From NCBI GenBank assembly GCA_009193035.1, contig SWDT01000172.1, positions 31,634-95,633 of the forward strand: 64,000 nucleotides of DNA, in the 5' to 3' direction. The DNA is from Halicephalobus mephisto. Its lineage: Eukaryota; Nematoda; Chromadorea; Rhabditida; Panagrolaimidae. A model generated the notes under the pieces. The model did not search any database, had not been told where the DNA came from, and saw only the letters and a program-made list of their open reading frames with translations. Of the stretch, positions 43,201 to 54,300 are shown one piece after another. Numbering within the stretch: the first letter of the stretch is position 1; each line of letters opens with the position of its first letter. The position numbers were made by a program, and so were the translations under genes.

Positions 43201-45237
43201 CTATTGTTCACTATTCCCAAAAGCCTCGGCACAAGTAACAGGTCTCGGTTTCGGGATCATCGACTTCCGTTCAACGTCTCTCGGGAGAGCTTTGTGCATA
43301 TCTGCAAAAATAACAATATAAACAACACCACACTACTGTAAAAAGCACAAAAAGGCGTTTTTGAAATTATCTCGAAAGAATTTCTATGAACTAACGTAGC
43401 CTAAAATTTTATTTTCGCGTTGTTATTTCGTAATCTTACATGGTTTCATAATTAACTATTTATAAAAATTTAAAGAAAATTCCGTTGCGAAATTGTCTCG
43501 AGGCAAATTTCCAAAGTTTTCAGAAACAAAAGCAACCTAGAATTCTGGTTTTTCGTGATTATTTCTTAACCAATCACGTATTGCAAAGATCATATATGAA
43601 CTTTTCTACAAAACTGTCCTGACACGAATTTTCAAAACTTTTTAGAAACTAAAGAAAATTAGAATTTTAATTTCGCGAAATAATAATTCCGTAATCACCA
43701 TTTTGGAACTACGTTCTCCCTAGATAACCCTAGAAACTCCTAAACTAGGGCATATGGAGTACGTAACCCTCTATCTAGTCTCACAACGTGGTAATTTTGG
43801 AACAAGGTACTAATAAATGTCCAAAAACCATAACTAACACCCAAATAACTCTTCGAAAACGGATTGTTTTGCTTAAATAAGTTAAAAAACAAACCATAAG
43901 CATCTTCAGCGTCGTCTCCGGAATAGTACTCGATAATCTGCTGATAGACGACGTATCCCATCTTGGTGTACATCTCGACAGCGACCTTGTTGCTGATCCG
44001 GACATAGAGATCAATGAAGTAGCACTCGTTTTCAATACAGACCTGTTCAAACTTGTTCATCAACATTTTCGCAACTCCCTGACGTCGGAAATCAACAGCT
44101 ACAGTAACGGCAGTGATATGTCCGTGATATTTTTCTCCTTCGCCCTCAATCTTTCCCATCACTGAAAGGCTTAGAATCTCATGAGTCAAAATAACTTTAA
44201 AATTATTCATATGTAAAATTTGAGTTTTTTCAAGAGTACATTTAGAATTTATTTTTGATAAAAGTCCCTTAACTAAATTCGGTTGCGCGATATATGAAAT
44301 TTCAGCTAGTTGTCAGATTTTGCAGTTCAAGAAAGTATCAACGAAAATTGAATATACATTTTGAATGTATATAAAAAGCTAAAAATGAGATATAATAATT
44401 TCGAACTCAAATTCAACTAAATTCGGATATTTGATATATGAAACTTTACATATTTATCAAATTTCCTAATCTTACAATAACGATCACTAGAATTAAACAC
44501 GGGTTTAGAATATTCATGTAAAAAGTTAAAAATTTAGGCATTATTTAAAAATTAACTAAATTTGAGCATTTGATATATGAAATCCCACCCAACTGGTAGA
44601 TTTTCTAATCTTACAAGAACGATCACTAGGATTAAACACGGGTTTTGAATATCTATATAAAAAGTTGAAAATTTAGGCATTATTTGAAAATTAACTAAAT
44701 TTGAGCATTTGATATATGAAATCCCACCCAACTGGTAGATTTTCTAATCTTACAAGAACGATCACTAGGATTAAACACGGGTTTAGAATATTCATGTAAA
44801 AAGTTAAAAATTTAGGCATTATTTGAAAATTAACTAAATTTGAGCATTTGATATATGAAATTTCATAAATTTACCGAATTTTATAATTCCAGCAGAACTG
44901 TTGCTGAAACTGAATACGGATTTTGAAAATGCACATAAAAAGCTAAGGAACGAGACATGATAGTTTCAAAATTAACTTCGAACAAGGCGCCCTCTCCTGT
45001 CGGTTATCAAAAAACATACAATATCCGGCTAATCTGCCGTGTGGATCTTCTGCTTTGTAAAATACATACGGCAGTTTTCCTCCCATGTACTGGACGTAGA
45101 AATGAAGTCCGTAGGTCTCGGTGAACGGATCCAAGTTGCTGAAAAATAAAATTGATATATCAAATCCCGACTTGTAGGCCTTACATCGTGTTGATTCTCT
45201 CCAGATCGGTTATTGTGAAATCTTTGATGGAAAACAT
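43201..45237 (-). CDS. NAA20: NAA20, catalytic subunit of NatB acetyltransferase
   Basis: Exons 45237-45185, 45138-45020, 44161-43895 and 43301-43201 join in phase to 179 residues; human NAA20 has 178. Motifs in order: INLDPFTETYGLHFYVQYM, YHGHITAVTVAVDFRRQGVA with the acetyl-CoA loop RRQGVA, FIDLYVRISNKVAVEMYTKM, IIEYYSGDDAEDAYDM and the C-terminal ALPRDVERKSMIPKPRP. NatB acetylates N-termini starting Met-Asp, Met-Glu, Met-Asn or Met-Gln co-translationally at the ribosome. Reading through the donor at 43894 gives a different, unlikely C-terminus; the short last exon restores the conserved end. The 858-base intron 2 holds tandem repeats. Confidence 0.95.
44280..44880. repeat. 135-145-bp intronic tandem repeat with TTTGATATATGAAA
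   Basis: Five units in NAA20 intron 2 carry GAGCATTTGATATATGAAAT, TTTTCTAATCTTACAAGAAC, GATCACTAGGATTAAACACG and AAAGTTAAAAATTTAGGCAT. TATATGAAA words are near 44289, 44434, 44572, 44713 and 44848. Two central units are almost identical. Confidence 0.85.
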
Positions 45238-45305
45238 GGCAAGGAAAATCAACTACAAAAGAGAAAACAAAGTAAAACAAAAAATTTCTTTTGTAAGTTG
45301 TATCA

Positions 45306-45320
45306 TTCGCACGTTGCGGG
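45306..45320 (-). promoter_or_regulatory. Promoter-proximal 15-bp motif of NAA20
   Basis: The same 15-mer found at 1349 occurs 69 bases upstream of the NAA20 start codon, in opposite orientation relative to the gene. Such an exact match in AT-rich DNA is unlikely by chance. Confidence 0.35.
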
Positions 45321-45539
45321 CAATGTAATTTCGAATGTCGAATTTTTTTTGTTTTTCTTTGATGTTTTCCTCGATCTCCGTCTCGCGAAATTCTTTCATT
45401 TTTTTTAAGTTTTTTTTTCTCACTTTTGTCGAAATCCGATTTCACGAGATTCTGGCCTATTTGTTTGCAGTTTTGATTTGAAAAATACTGATTAAAACAT
45501 TCGGGAAAATTTTCGGTTGAAAATGATGACAAAATTTTT

Positions 45540-46130
45540 TTTCATTTTTTAAGTTTTTTGTTTTATATAAAAATTTCCAAAATTATATTTTTTTTCACGT
45601 GTTGTTGTAAATATTATGTCGTGGAAAGCTCTGGAAGCTTTTAGGATCGAATTCAGAGTTTTGGTTTTCTAGAATGTCGTGGAAGATTCTGGAACCCGAG
45701 AATCCCATAGAACCTTCCAGAATCCTAGGGAAATTTACTGTACTTTTTGAAATTTTCCATGGGAACTGAATTATCCGAATCCTAAAAATCCTAAGAGCTT
45801 CTGCAGATTCGTGTCGGGGCCACGGCATGAAAAATTTGATGATTTTTATAATTTTAGGATTCTTTGAAAATTTAAAAAATGTTCCGAAATTCAGTGAAAA
45901 TTTAAAAAATTCTAGAAATCCATATTAGGATAATTTCGCGACAAAATTTGATGACTTTTATAATTTTAGGATTTCTTGAAAGTTCCAAAATTTAATGCTT
46001 AAATAATTTCGAATGTTTTTCGAAAACTGAAACTTTTCAGAAAATTCTAGAAATTCGTTTTAGGACGTTTGCGACAAAATTTGATGATTTTTATAATTTA
46101 TGATTACGTGAAAAGTTTTGGAAACTTTTT
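45540..46130. other. Intergenic DNA between NAA20 and transaldolase
   Basis: AT-rich with degenerate TTCTAGAA/GATGATTTTTATAATTTTAG repeats. A moderately GC-richer piece at 45610-45830 (GGAACCCGAGAATCCCATAG) has no supported gene. Confidence 0.45.
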
Positions 46131-46460
46131 TTAAAGTTTTTAAATTATAATTTTCGTGTCGAGACATTTTTAAGCTGTAATCTTCGTGTCTAGATTTTTA
46201 CAATTATAACTTTTGTGTGTAGATTTTTGCAATTATAACTTTTGTGTCTAGATTTTTACAATTATAACTTTTGTGTCTAGATGTTTACAATTATAACTTT
46301 TGTCCAGATATTTTTACAATTATAACTTTTGTGCAGATATTTTTGCAATTATTATTTTCATTTCGAGGTATTGCTATAATTATAACTTTTGTGCAGAGAT
46401 TTTTGCAATTATAATATTCATTTTGATATATTTTTTAATTGCAATATTCGTTTTTAATTA
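46130..46460. repeat. Tandem repeat, about 30 bp
   Basis: About ten units of TTACAATTATAACTTTTGTG then TCTAGATTT lie 200-500 bp upstream of transaldolase. They give only a spurious Tyr/Asn/Phe-rich reading frame. Confidence 0.8.
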
Positions 46461-46645
46461 TTGTAATCGTGTGATCGAATCATTTTTACGTGATTTTATC
46501 GATCGATCTTGATATTTCTGAATGTTCTCCGTTTTTATCAATCGGAAGACATTCAGTGGTTCGATTTCTTTTCTTTTTGATTATTAGTCATTTTTATTTC
46601 ATTTGTTTTTGATTTATTTATATATTTTATTTTTTCAGGATCAAC

Positions 46646-47704
46646 ATGTCTGTTCTTGAACAACTCAAGAAGCACTCCATCGTTGTCGCCGATACTGGAG
46701 AATTTCAATGTAAAATTTTGATTTTAATTTTAATTTTTGATTAATTTGGAAATTTCAGCCCTGAAGGAATATCAACCAACCGATGCAACAACTAATCCAT
46801 CTTTGATTTTGGCTGCTTCAAAAGTTGATGCTTATAAACCTTTGATCAAGAAGGCTGTTTCTTATGCAAAAGAGAAGGCTGCTGGACAATCTCGTGATGA
46901 AATCCGTTCTCTCGCGATTGATAAGCTATTTGTTTTGTTTGGAAAAGAGATTTTAAGTATCATTCCTGGTAGGGTTTCGACAGAAGTAGACGCAAGATTA
47001 TCGTTTTCAACGGAGAAATCTATCGAAAAAGCATTGTCTTTGATAAAACTCTACGAAGAAGAAGGAATTCCGAAAGAAAGAATCTTGATCAAACTGGCTT
47101 CTACATGGGAAGGAATCCAAGCAGCCAAGGAACTCGAAACAAAACATGGAATCCATTGCAATATGACCCTTTTGTTCAGTTATCATCAAGCAATCGCCTG
47201 TGCTCAAGCAAACGTCACCCTTATTTCTCCGTTTGTAGGCAGAATTATGGATTGGTACAAGGCTAAAACTGGAAAAGCTGATTACAACAGAAATGACGAT
47301 CCTGGAGTTGAATCTGTCCGTAAAATCTACAATTATTACAAGAAATTTGGACACAAAACAGAAGTCATGGCTGCATCATTCCGTAATACAGAAGAAATCA
47401 AAGGACTTGTTGGATGTGATCTGCTAACGATTAGTCCGAAGCTTTTGGGAGATCTTTCTAAAGAAAATGAAGTCATTAATCCTCTTTTGACAATTGAAAA
47501 TGGTTGGTTTTTTAAATTTTTTTGAATTTTAAATATTTATTTTTAGCCAAGCAGTCAAATGCGACAGAAATAAAAGTAACAGAAGAAATTTTCCGTTTTG
47601 AAATGAACGAAGATGCAATGTCAACGGAAAAACTGGCCGAAGGCATCCGTAGTTTTGCTCAAGCTGCAAGAGAATTGGAGAAAGTTGTTGATGAACAACT
47701 TTAG
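46646..47704 (+). CDS. tald-1: Transaldolase
   Basis: Exons 46646-46709, 46759-47502 and 47547-47704 join in phase to 321 residues, close to the usual 330. Motifs: [19 protein letters not shown] with the catalytic Asp, [33 protein letters not shown] with the Schiff-base lysine, [31 protein letters not shown] and [13 protein letters not shown]. The enzyme moves a dihydroxyacetone unit between sugar phosphates in the non-oxidative pentose phosphate pathway, in the cytosol. The ATG is 7 bases after a TTTTTTCAG acceptor. Confidence 0.97.
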
Positions 47705-49973
47705 GAAAATAAGAAATAGTGTTATAACTTGTGAAATATTATTCAGAATTAATGTTGCATATTTATGAATTCTAAGGATGGTAGTTGTCCTATTGCCCTT
47801 TTAGCAATGTTTATCCTGAGAAATTTTTAAAATTTTTGCATTTTTTATAAAATAATTGAGTCCAGACTTTTTGCAAGAAATCTGGCTAGATTGCTGCAAA
47901 GACGTTGTGGATTTTGATGTCATATTTATTTCGTTTTAAAAATCATGTGAAAAATAGTTGGAAATTTGTCACTAAAAGGAATAATCAGTATTTATTAAAA
48001 ATGGAAATAGGTGTTATTAAAGAATTGTCTGAAAATTAATTTTTGGTTTAAAAATTTAGTTTTTGGTTTTTAGTATTTAATATTCTAGAGAGTTTATAAT
48101 TTTTAAAAATTTTAAGTTTTGGATGGTTTTATTGGATTCTGAGAATTCTGAAAATTTTACAAAGGCTTCTGAATCTTTCCGAATTCCCAAAAGACTTCGG
48201 AAGTTCCTACTGGATTCTCAAAGGATTCTGAAAAGATTCAGAAGCTTCCATTGGATTCTGGAAGGATTCAGAAAATTCCATTGGATTTTTGAAAAATTCA
48301 GAAGCTTCTACTAGAATCTAGAAGGATTCAGAAGCTTTAACTCGATTTTTGAAAAATTCAGAAGCTTTCACTAGAATCTGGAAGGATTCAGAAGCTTTAA
48401 CTCGATTTTTGAAAAATTTAGAAGCTTCCATAAGGTCTTCAAAAAATCTTCAAATCTCCAAGAATTCAGAAGTTTTTATGAAGTCTAAAATTTGGAGACT
48501 CTGGAAACTTCTACAGTACTCCAACAAGTTCCTAAAATTTTAAATATTTTAATTTTTTACTAAATTTTAGAATTTTAGAAATTTTGAAAAATAATTTTGA
48601 TTTAAAAATTTGAATTTTTTACTAAATTTTAGAATTTTTAAATTTAAAGATAATTTGGATTTTAAAAATTTTCATTTTAGTCGATTTTCAGAATCCAATT
48701 GTGCGGATTGTCGTCATCATGTTTTGGTCAAGTTTCCGATTTCTGAAATTTCAATTTTCAAAAATCCAAAAATAATTTTAAAAATACAAAATTAAAAAAT
48801 TATAAAACATCTGTTTTTTAAAATAAATTTTTTTAAAAATAATTAATTTTTTTTTCAAAAATAATTTATTTAATTTTTTTTTAAATAATTTATTTAATTT
48901 TTTAAAAAATAATTTATTTAATTTTTTTTAAAATAATTTTATTTAATTTTTTAAAAAATAATTTATTTAATTTTTTCAAAAATAATTTATTTATTTTTTT
49001 GAGATTTGAAGAAACGGTAACGTTTAAAAAAGATTAACTTTGGATTTCCTTTTTGAATTTTTATCCGATTAAGTTTCGAAAAAACTTTATATTTGGATTC
49101 TTAGAAGTCATTTGGAACTTGAAAAGGTTTTTCTAATTTTTCAAAAATTACAAAATCTTAGTTTTCAAAATTAAAAAATTTCTGTTTTATAAAATTTAAA
49201 AAAAATAAAAATTTTATAAATTTTCGGATTTTTTGGGATACTGTAGAAGTTTTAAAAATTAAAGAACTTTGGTTTTTTAAAATAAAAAAATTTTAAATTC
49301 TTAATTTTTTGGGATACTGTAGAAGGTTCCAGGATACTATAAAAGGTTCTAAAATTTCGAAAATTAAAGAACTTTAATTTTTATAAATGAAAAAATTTTA
49401 AATTTGAATTTTTTGGGATACTGTAAAAGATTCCAGGATACTATAAAAGGTTCTAAAATTTCGAAAATTAAAGAACTTTAATTTTTATAAATGAAAAAAT
49501 TCTTAAATTCTGAATTCTCTAAGATACTGTAGGAGGTTCCAGGATACTGTAGAAGGTTCTAAAATTTCGAAAATTAAAGAATTTTAGATTTTTGAAAATT
49601 TAAGAAATGTCGGATTTTAAAAAATCCTGCACGAAAATTCGAAACTTTTCAAATTACTGTAGATTTTCAAAATCTCTTGACAACTTCCGAAATCTTTCAG
49701 AACCTCATTCAAAAAGTTTTAAAATTATTTGAATTTATAAATCAAAAAATTCGCGTCGAGAATATTTTTGAAAAATTTTCATTTTAAAATTATTTTTAAA
49801 TTTTAAAAAAAATTTGTCTTCATATTTAAAATTAAAATTTTTTTATTTTTTTAAAATTTTTATTTTTTAGAATTTTTATTTTTATTTTTTTTTAATTTTA
49901 AATTTTTTAAATTTTTATTTTTTTTTAATTTTAAATTTTTAAAAATTTTTATTTTTTTTTAATTTTAGAAAAA
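47705..49973. other. Intergenic DNA with degenerate repeats
   Basis: 48120-48540 repeats GAAGGATTCAGAAGCTT with CTAGAATCT about ten times. 49240-49620 has four units of GGATACTGTAGAAGGTTC and AAATTTCGAAAATTAAAGAA. 48800-49010 and 49790-49960 are poly-A/T low complexity. I see no gene. Confidence 0.6.
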
Positions 49974-50936
49974 ATGTGGCCAGTTTCTTCCGTTTTTTTC
50001 TCGAGGTTCGGGGTCTGGCTTAGTCTCATCCATCTGACCGCTGGCGTTCTGTTCCCGAAAACTGGAAAATTGGCTTTTGCTCCTACCACGAATTCCGGAT
50101 TCACGAAAATGTCCGAAATCGATTCTCCAGAATTTAGGCGAAAAGTCGTAAGTTTTTTGAAATTGGAATTTTTTTTTAAAATTAAAAAAAAATTTTGAAA
50201 ATTAAAAAATTTAAGAAATTTTAAATTCTTTGAAAATTGGAAAATTTAAGAATTTTATGAATTTTTAAAGTTTTTAAAATTTCCTAAAATTTCAGAAAAC
50301 TGAAATTTTTAAAGATTCTAGAAATTTTAAAAGATGTTTTTGAAAAACTTTAGAAATTTTCTAAAATCTAATACACACTCCTAGAATCTCCTGAAATCAA
50401 AGATTCTAAAGTTTTCTGAAAATTTTAAAACAATTTCAAAAAAATAATTTAAAAATTTATAATTTTTAGGAATTTAAAAAAAAATTTTTGAACATGTATG
50501 ATTTTTTTAAATTTTAAGTTTTGAACATTTATGACTTTTTGAAATTTTGATTTTTTTTAAATTTATAATTTTTAAAATTTAAAAAAAATTTTTGAACATT
50601 TATGATTTTTAAAAATTTTTGAAAATTTTGATTTTTTTAATTTTTGAAGATGTATGATTTTTTAAAATTTAAATTTTTTAAATTTTTTAAAATTTTGATT
50701 TTTTAAAAAATATAATTTTTAAAAAAATATAATTTTTAAAAAAATATAATTTTTAGGAAAAGATGTACGAACAGTGGATGATGGAAAAAAGAAACGAGAT
50801 GTTGGAAAGTCTCAAAAAAGCTTTGCCAAGTCTGGAAGAAACTCGAGTTTTTCAAGTTGCTTATCAGCTTCACTTCGGCAACTGCATTTGCGAAGTTGAT
50901 CCTGTCATTTGTCGTCTGTATTCTCTTACTTGTTAA
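49974..50936 (+). CDS. Small secreted cysteine-containing protein, unknown
   Basis: Two exons (49974-50147, 50757-50936) join in phase to 117 residues. Residues 1 to about 26 look like a signal peptide (FFSRFGVWLSLIHLTAGVLF). A helix-prone middle (EKMYEQWMMEKRNEMLESLK) leads to a compact end holding four of its cysteines: FGNCICEVDPVICRLYSLTC. The ATG sits 6 bases after an AATTTTAG acceptor. AATAAA follows at 50984. I do not recognise the family. The even cysteine count, small size and lack of a membrane segment after the signal suggest a secreted disulfide-linked peptide or hormone-like factor, but that is inference. Confidence 0.65.
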
Positions 50937-50983
50937 CCAAAGTACTTACATTAAACAGAATACCGTATTATGAAAAATTTGTA

Positions 50984-50989
50984 AATAAA
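50984..50989 (+). terminator. Poly(A) signal of the small secreted gene
   Basis: AATAAA 48 bases after the stop codon. The gap to the convergent Integrator gene (50990-51343) contains AT-rich repeats with AATACCGTAATTTTGTAACT and nothing else. Confidence 0.6.
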
Positions 50990-51343
50990 AATGAAAAAAT
51001 TAAAATTTTTTAGAAAAATGAAAAAATTAAAATTTTTGAAATCAGTTTGAATTTTGTAGAAAATTCAAAGACTTCTTAAAGTCCAAAATTGAATTTTAAA
51101 AATTCTCAAAAATGGTAAAAGTTCGTGTCAAAACCATTTTATAACAAAATTTCATAATACCGTAATTTTGTAACTTCTAAAACTTCCCAAAATCCGAATT
51201 CCACAATACCGTAATTTTGTGACTTCTAAAGCTTCCCAAAATCCCTTCAAGACTACTTTTAAAATCCGAATTCCACAATACCGTAATTTCGTAACTTCTA
51301 AAACCTTCTAAAATCCCTTTGAAAAGTATTTCAAAAAACAAAC

Positions 51344-51349
51344 TTTATT
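51344..51349 (-). terminator. Poly(A) signal of Integrator subunit 1
   Basis: TTTATT on the plus strand reads AATAAA on the minus strand, 26 bases after the stop codon at 51375. Confidence 0.6.
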
Positions 51350-51374
51350 TCCAACATGTATAAAAATAAAATCA

Positions 51375-54300
51375 TCAAATTTCTTGTCCATCAAGATGTC
51401 TTAATAAAGAATTGAGAGAAATATTATCCGAATAAATTTGTTGCATTGATTTGAAAACATATAAATAATCATCTTTCTTTAGGAATTTTTTCGCTTCTTC
51501 CGGATTCATCATCACATATTTCAAACAAATTTGAATTAAAAAATTAAAAATTTGTTTAAATCTATGTGATACTGTAATTCTTGAATAAAAAAATTCTATA
51601 AAAACTTTTAAAAAATTATTTATATTTTCAGAATATTTAATACAGTAATTTATTGTTGATAATACAGTATCCAATGTTGATTCTAAATATTTCAAAAATT
51701 GTTGATCTTTATATTCTTTTTTCGTCATCGACAAAATAGGCGTAATTCTGTTTGTCAAAAGTTGAATATTATTCGCTATTACTTCCGGATTACTGTCAAT
51801 TAAATTTTTCATTTTAAAATAAGCATTATTTATTCTTTTTTCATCAAAAAATTCTATTGATTCTCGAACTTCTGAAATTGCAAAAAAAACTTCTTTGTTT
51901 ACTGTAAGTAAACTTTTCGGAATAACTTTTTGATATTTAATTTTTCCATCATTTTGATAACTTTCTATGACTTCTTGACATCTACAAAACTTATTTCCCA
52001 AGGCTTTAACTAAATTATTCAAAATTAAATAATGAGGTTCATCCATCGGCGGTGTCAAAGCATTTTCAATTTTTTCACTAATAGCTTTTAAAATTTCTTC
52101 AAAATCAGATCTACCGTATTCATCCATAACAGCTTCAAGAACAATCAAAAATTGCGGAACTACAGTAGACGACGGTCTTTCAAATGCCATATCAGAAATA
52201 ACATAATCAATCAAAACAATACATTGATTCGCTGTAGGAACCACTTTTTTGTCTTCTTCTTGAGTTCTTACACATTTGTCTATGAATTCAATCACAAGAA
52301 CAGGTGAAACACTGAAAAAATAAAACAGAAATTAAAAATTAATAAAACCTAAAACTTTCAAAAAATTAATAAAAGTACAAAAAAATTTAAAATTCAATAA
52401 AAACAAAAGTTACCAAAATACAAAAATAAAACTTCTTAAAAACAAAATTCTAAAAAGAACAATAATATAAAGAATAAAAAATTTAAAAGTTTAAAAGTTT
52501 AAAAATAATAAAATTCTAGAAAATTTTGAAAAATTAAAACAAAAAAATTTAAAAAATAATAAAATTCCAGAAAATTAAAAAAAATTTAAAAATATTTAAA
52601 AAATAATAAAATTCTAGAAAATTGAAATTAAAAAAAATTAAATAACTTACCTTATTTCGAATTTTTGCAGCAAACAATTAACAACTTTTTTCACTGTAGA
52701 TTGTAATGTTGATGCTGCCAAAGTCTCAATCAAATTCCTAATTGCAGAATTATCATTCTTAAAAAGTTCAAAAACTTGTGTCTGGAAATCCATCTCATTC
52801 AGACCAGCATTAACGATTTCTGGTCTAAATCTTCTAAATCTCGAAAGAAGATTATTCAAAACATGCGGAGGCTAAAACAAAATCAATCAATAATTAGCTT
52901 CAAAACTAAATCAAAAAATAATTTAATTCCAGAAAAAATTAAATTTTAAAAATTATTTAATTCCAGAAAAAATTAAATTTTAAAAATTATTTAATTCCAA
53001 AAAAAATTTTTAAATTATAAAATTTTGAAAAATTTCTAATTTAAAAAATAATTTAACTTTAATTATTTGAAAAATCACTCACCAAATTTCCTCCATTTTT
53101 TGAAAGTTCTTTCAAAATCTCATCAGCATTTTGAAACTCCTTCTTAGTCGATCCTTTACTTACAGTATTAGCATATTTTTCAATAAAAGGTTTAAAATCA
53201 GGATGTTGACCAATACGCGAATTTTTCAAACTTGCAATAATCTTTCTGTATTCTTCATTCTAAAAAATTTAAATAATTTCAAGAAATTTAAACAATTTCA
53301 AAAATTTAAATAATTCTAAAAAATACAAAAAAGTAATTTCAAAAATTTAAATAATTTCAGAAAATATTTAAATAATTTCAGAAAATACAAAAAAGTAATT
53401 TCAAAAATTTAAATAATTCTAAAAAATACAAAAAAGTAATTTCAAAAATTTAAATAACTCTAAAAAATACAAAAAATAACTTTAAAAATTTAAATAACTT
53501 TAAAAAAAACTTTAAAAACTTACATTTCTTGCTTCATCAATTATGGACAATATCGTCATTTTTACACAAAAATGAAAATCATCAGAATCAATTTTGGAAA
53601 TAAAATTTAAACATTCTTTTGCTATTTCAATATTCTTCAAAGATACAGTATATGCTTTCCAATCATTTCTTAGAACAATTTCCATCGGCAAAAATTTAGA
53701 ATTACACATATCATTCAAAATTTTAACTGCTTCTGAAGGATTTGATATATCCGGATTATCAAGAGATAATTTAAATCCAGAAATTTCAAATTTCGGTAAT
53801 GAATCTAAAATTATTTTTTTTAAAGGTTTCTCATCTGTAATTGATTCTTGTTCAACATAATTCAAAAATTCATCTGCTCCTTTGGCACCTTTCAATTTAT
53901 AAGCTCTAACAAATATCGCTGCTTTTTTAGCTTCTTCAATCGGCGGTTTAGACGAATTAACTAAATCCAAAAGTTTCGAATATGCAATTGCCGTTATTGC
54001 AAATGATTGTAAAAATTGTAACGCTCGTTCAACATTCATTCCATCCAATGCTGCTTTCACTATTCTCTCGTCTGCTGATGTAAGCATTCGTTTTCTCAAT
54101 TCCTCAGGCAAGACGTCAATTTTCGATCCATCCGATACTCTTACAACTTTCAATTTTTGTTTTTCATCCCCAAATAAAGCATTCAATAAAAATTCTCTAT
54201 TTTTATTTTTCGTTCCTTCCTGAAAAAAATCATTATTTTAAATTACCAAAAATACTGTAATTAAACAATTGAAAAAATTCACTAATTGACGAAATTATTT

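Noticed and set aside
43740..43894. Extended NAA20 C-terminus through 43740
   Set aside because: The conserved NAA20 end (ALPRDVERKSMIPKPRP) is encoded at 43201-43301 with matching acceptor and phase, so 43302-43894 is an intron.
45029..45532. A 167-residue minus-strand frame over the NAA20 start
   Set aside because: It overlaps the NAA20 first exons in another frame and has no recognisable domain; the NAA20 reading is complete and conserved.
48123..48543. Ser/Phe/Lys-rich frames after transaldolase
   Set aside because: They follow the degenerate GGATTCAGAAGCTT repeat and have no gene signals.
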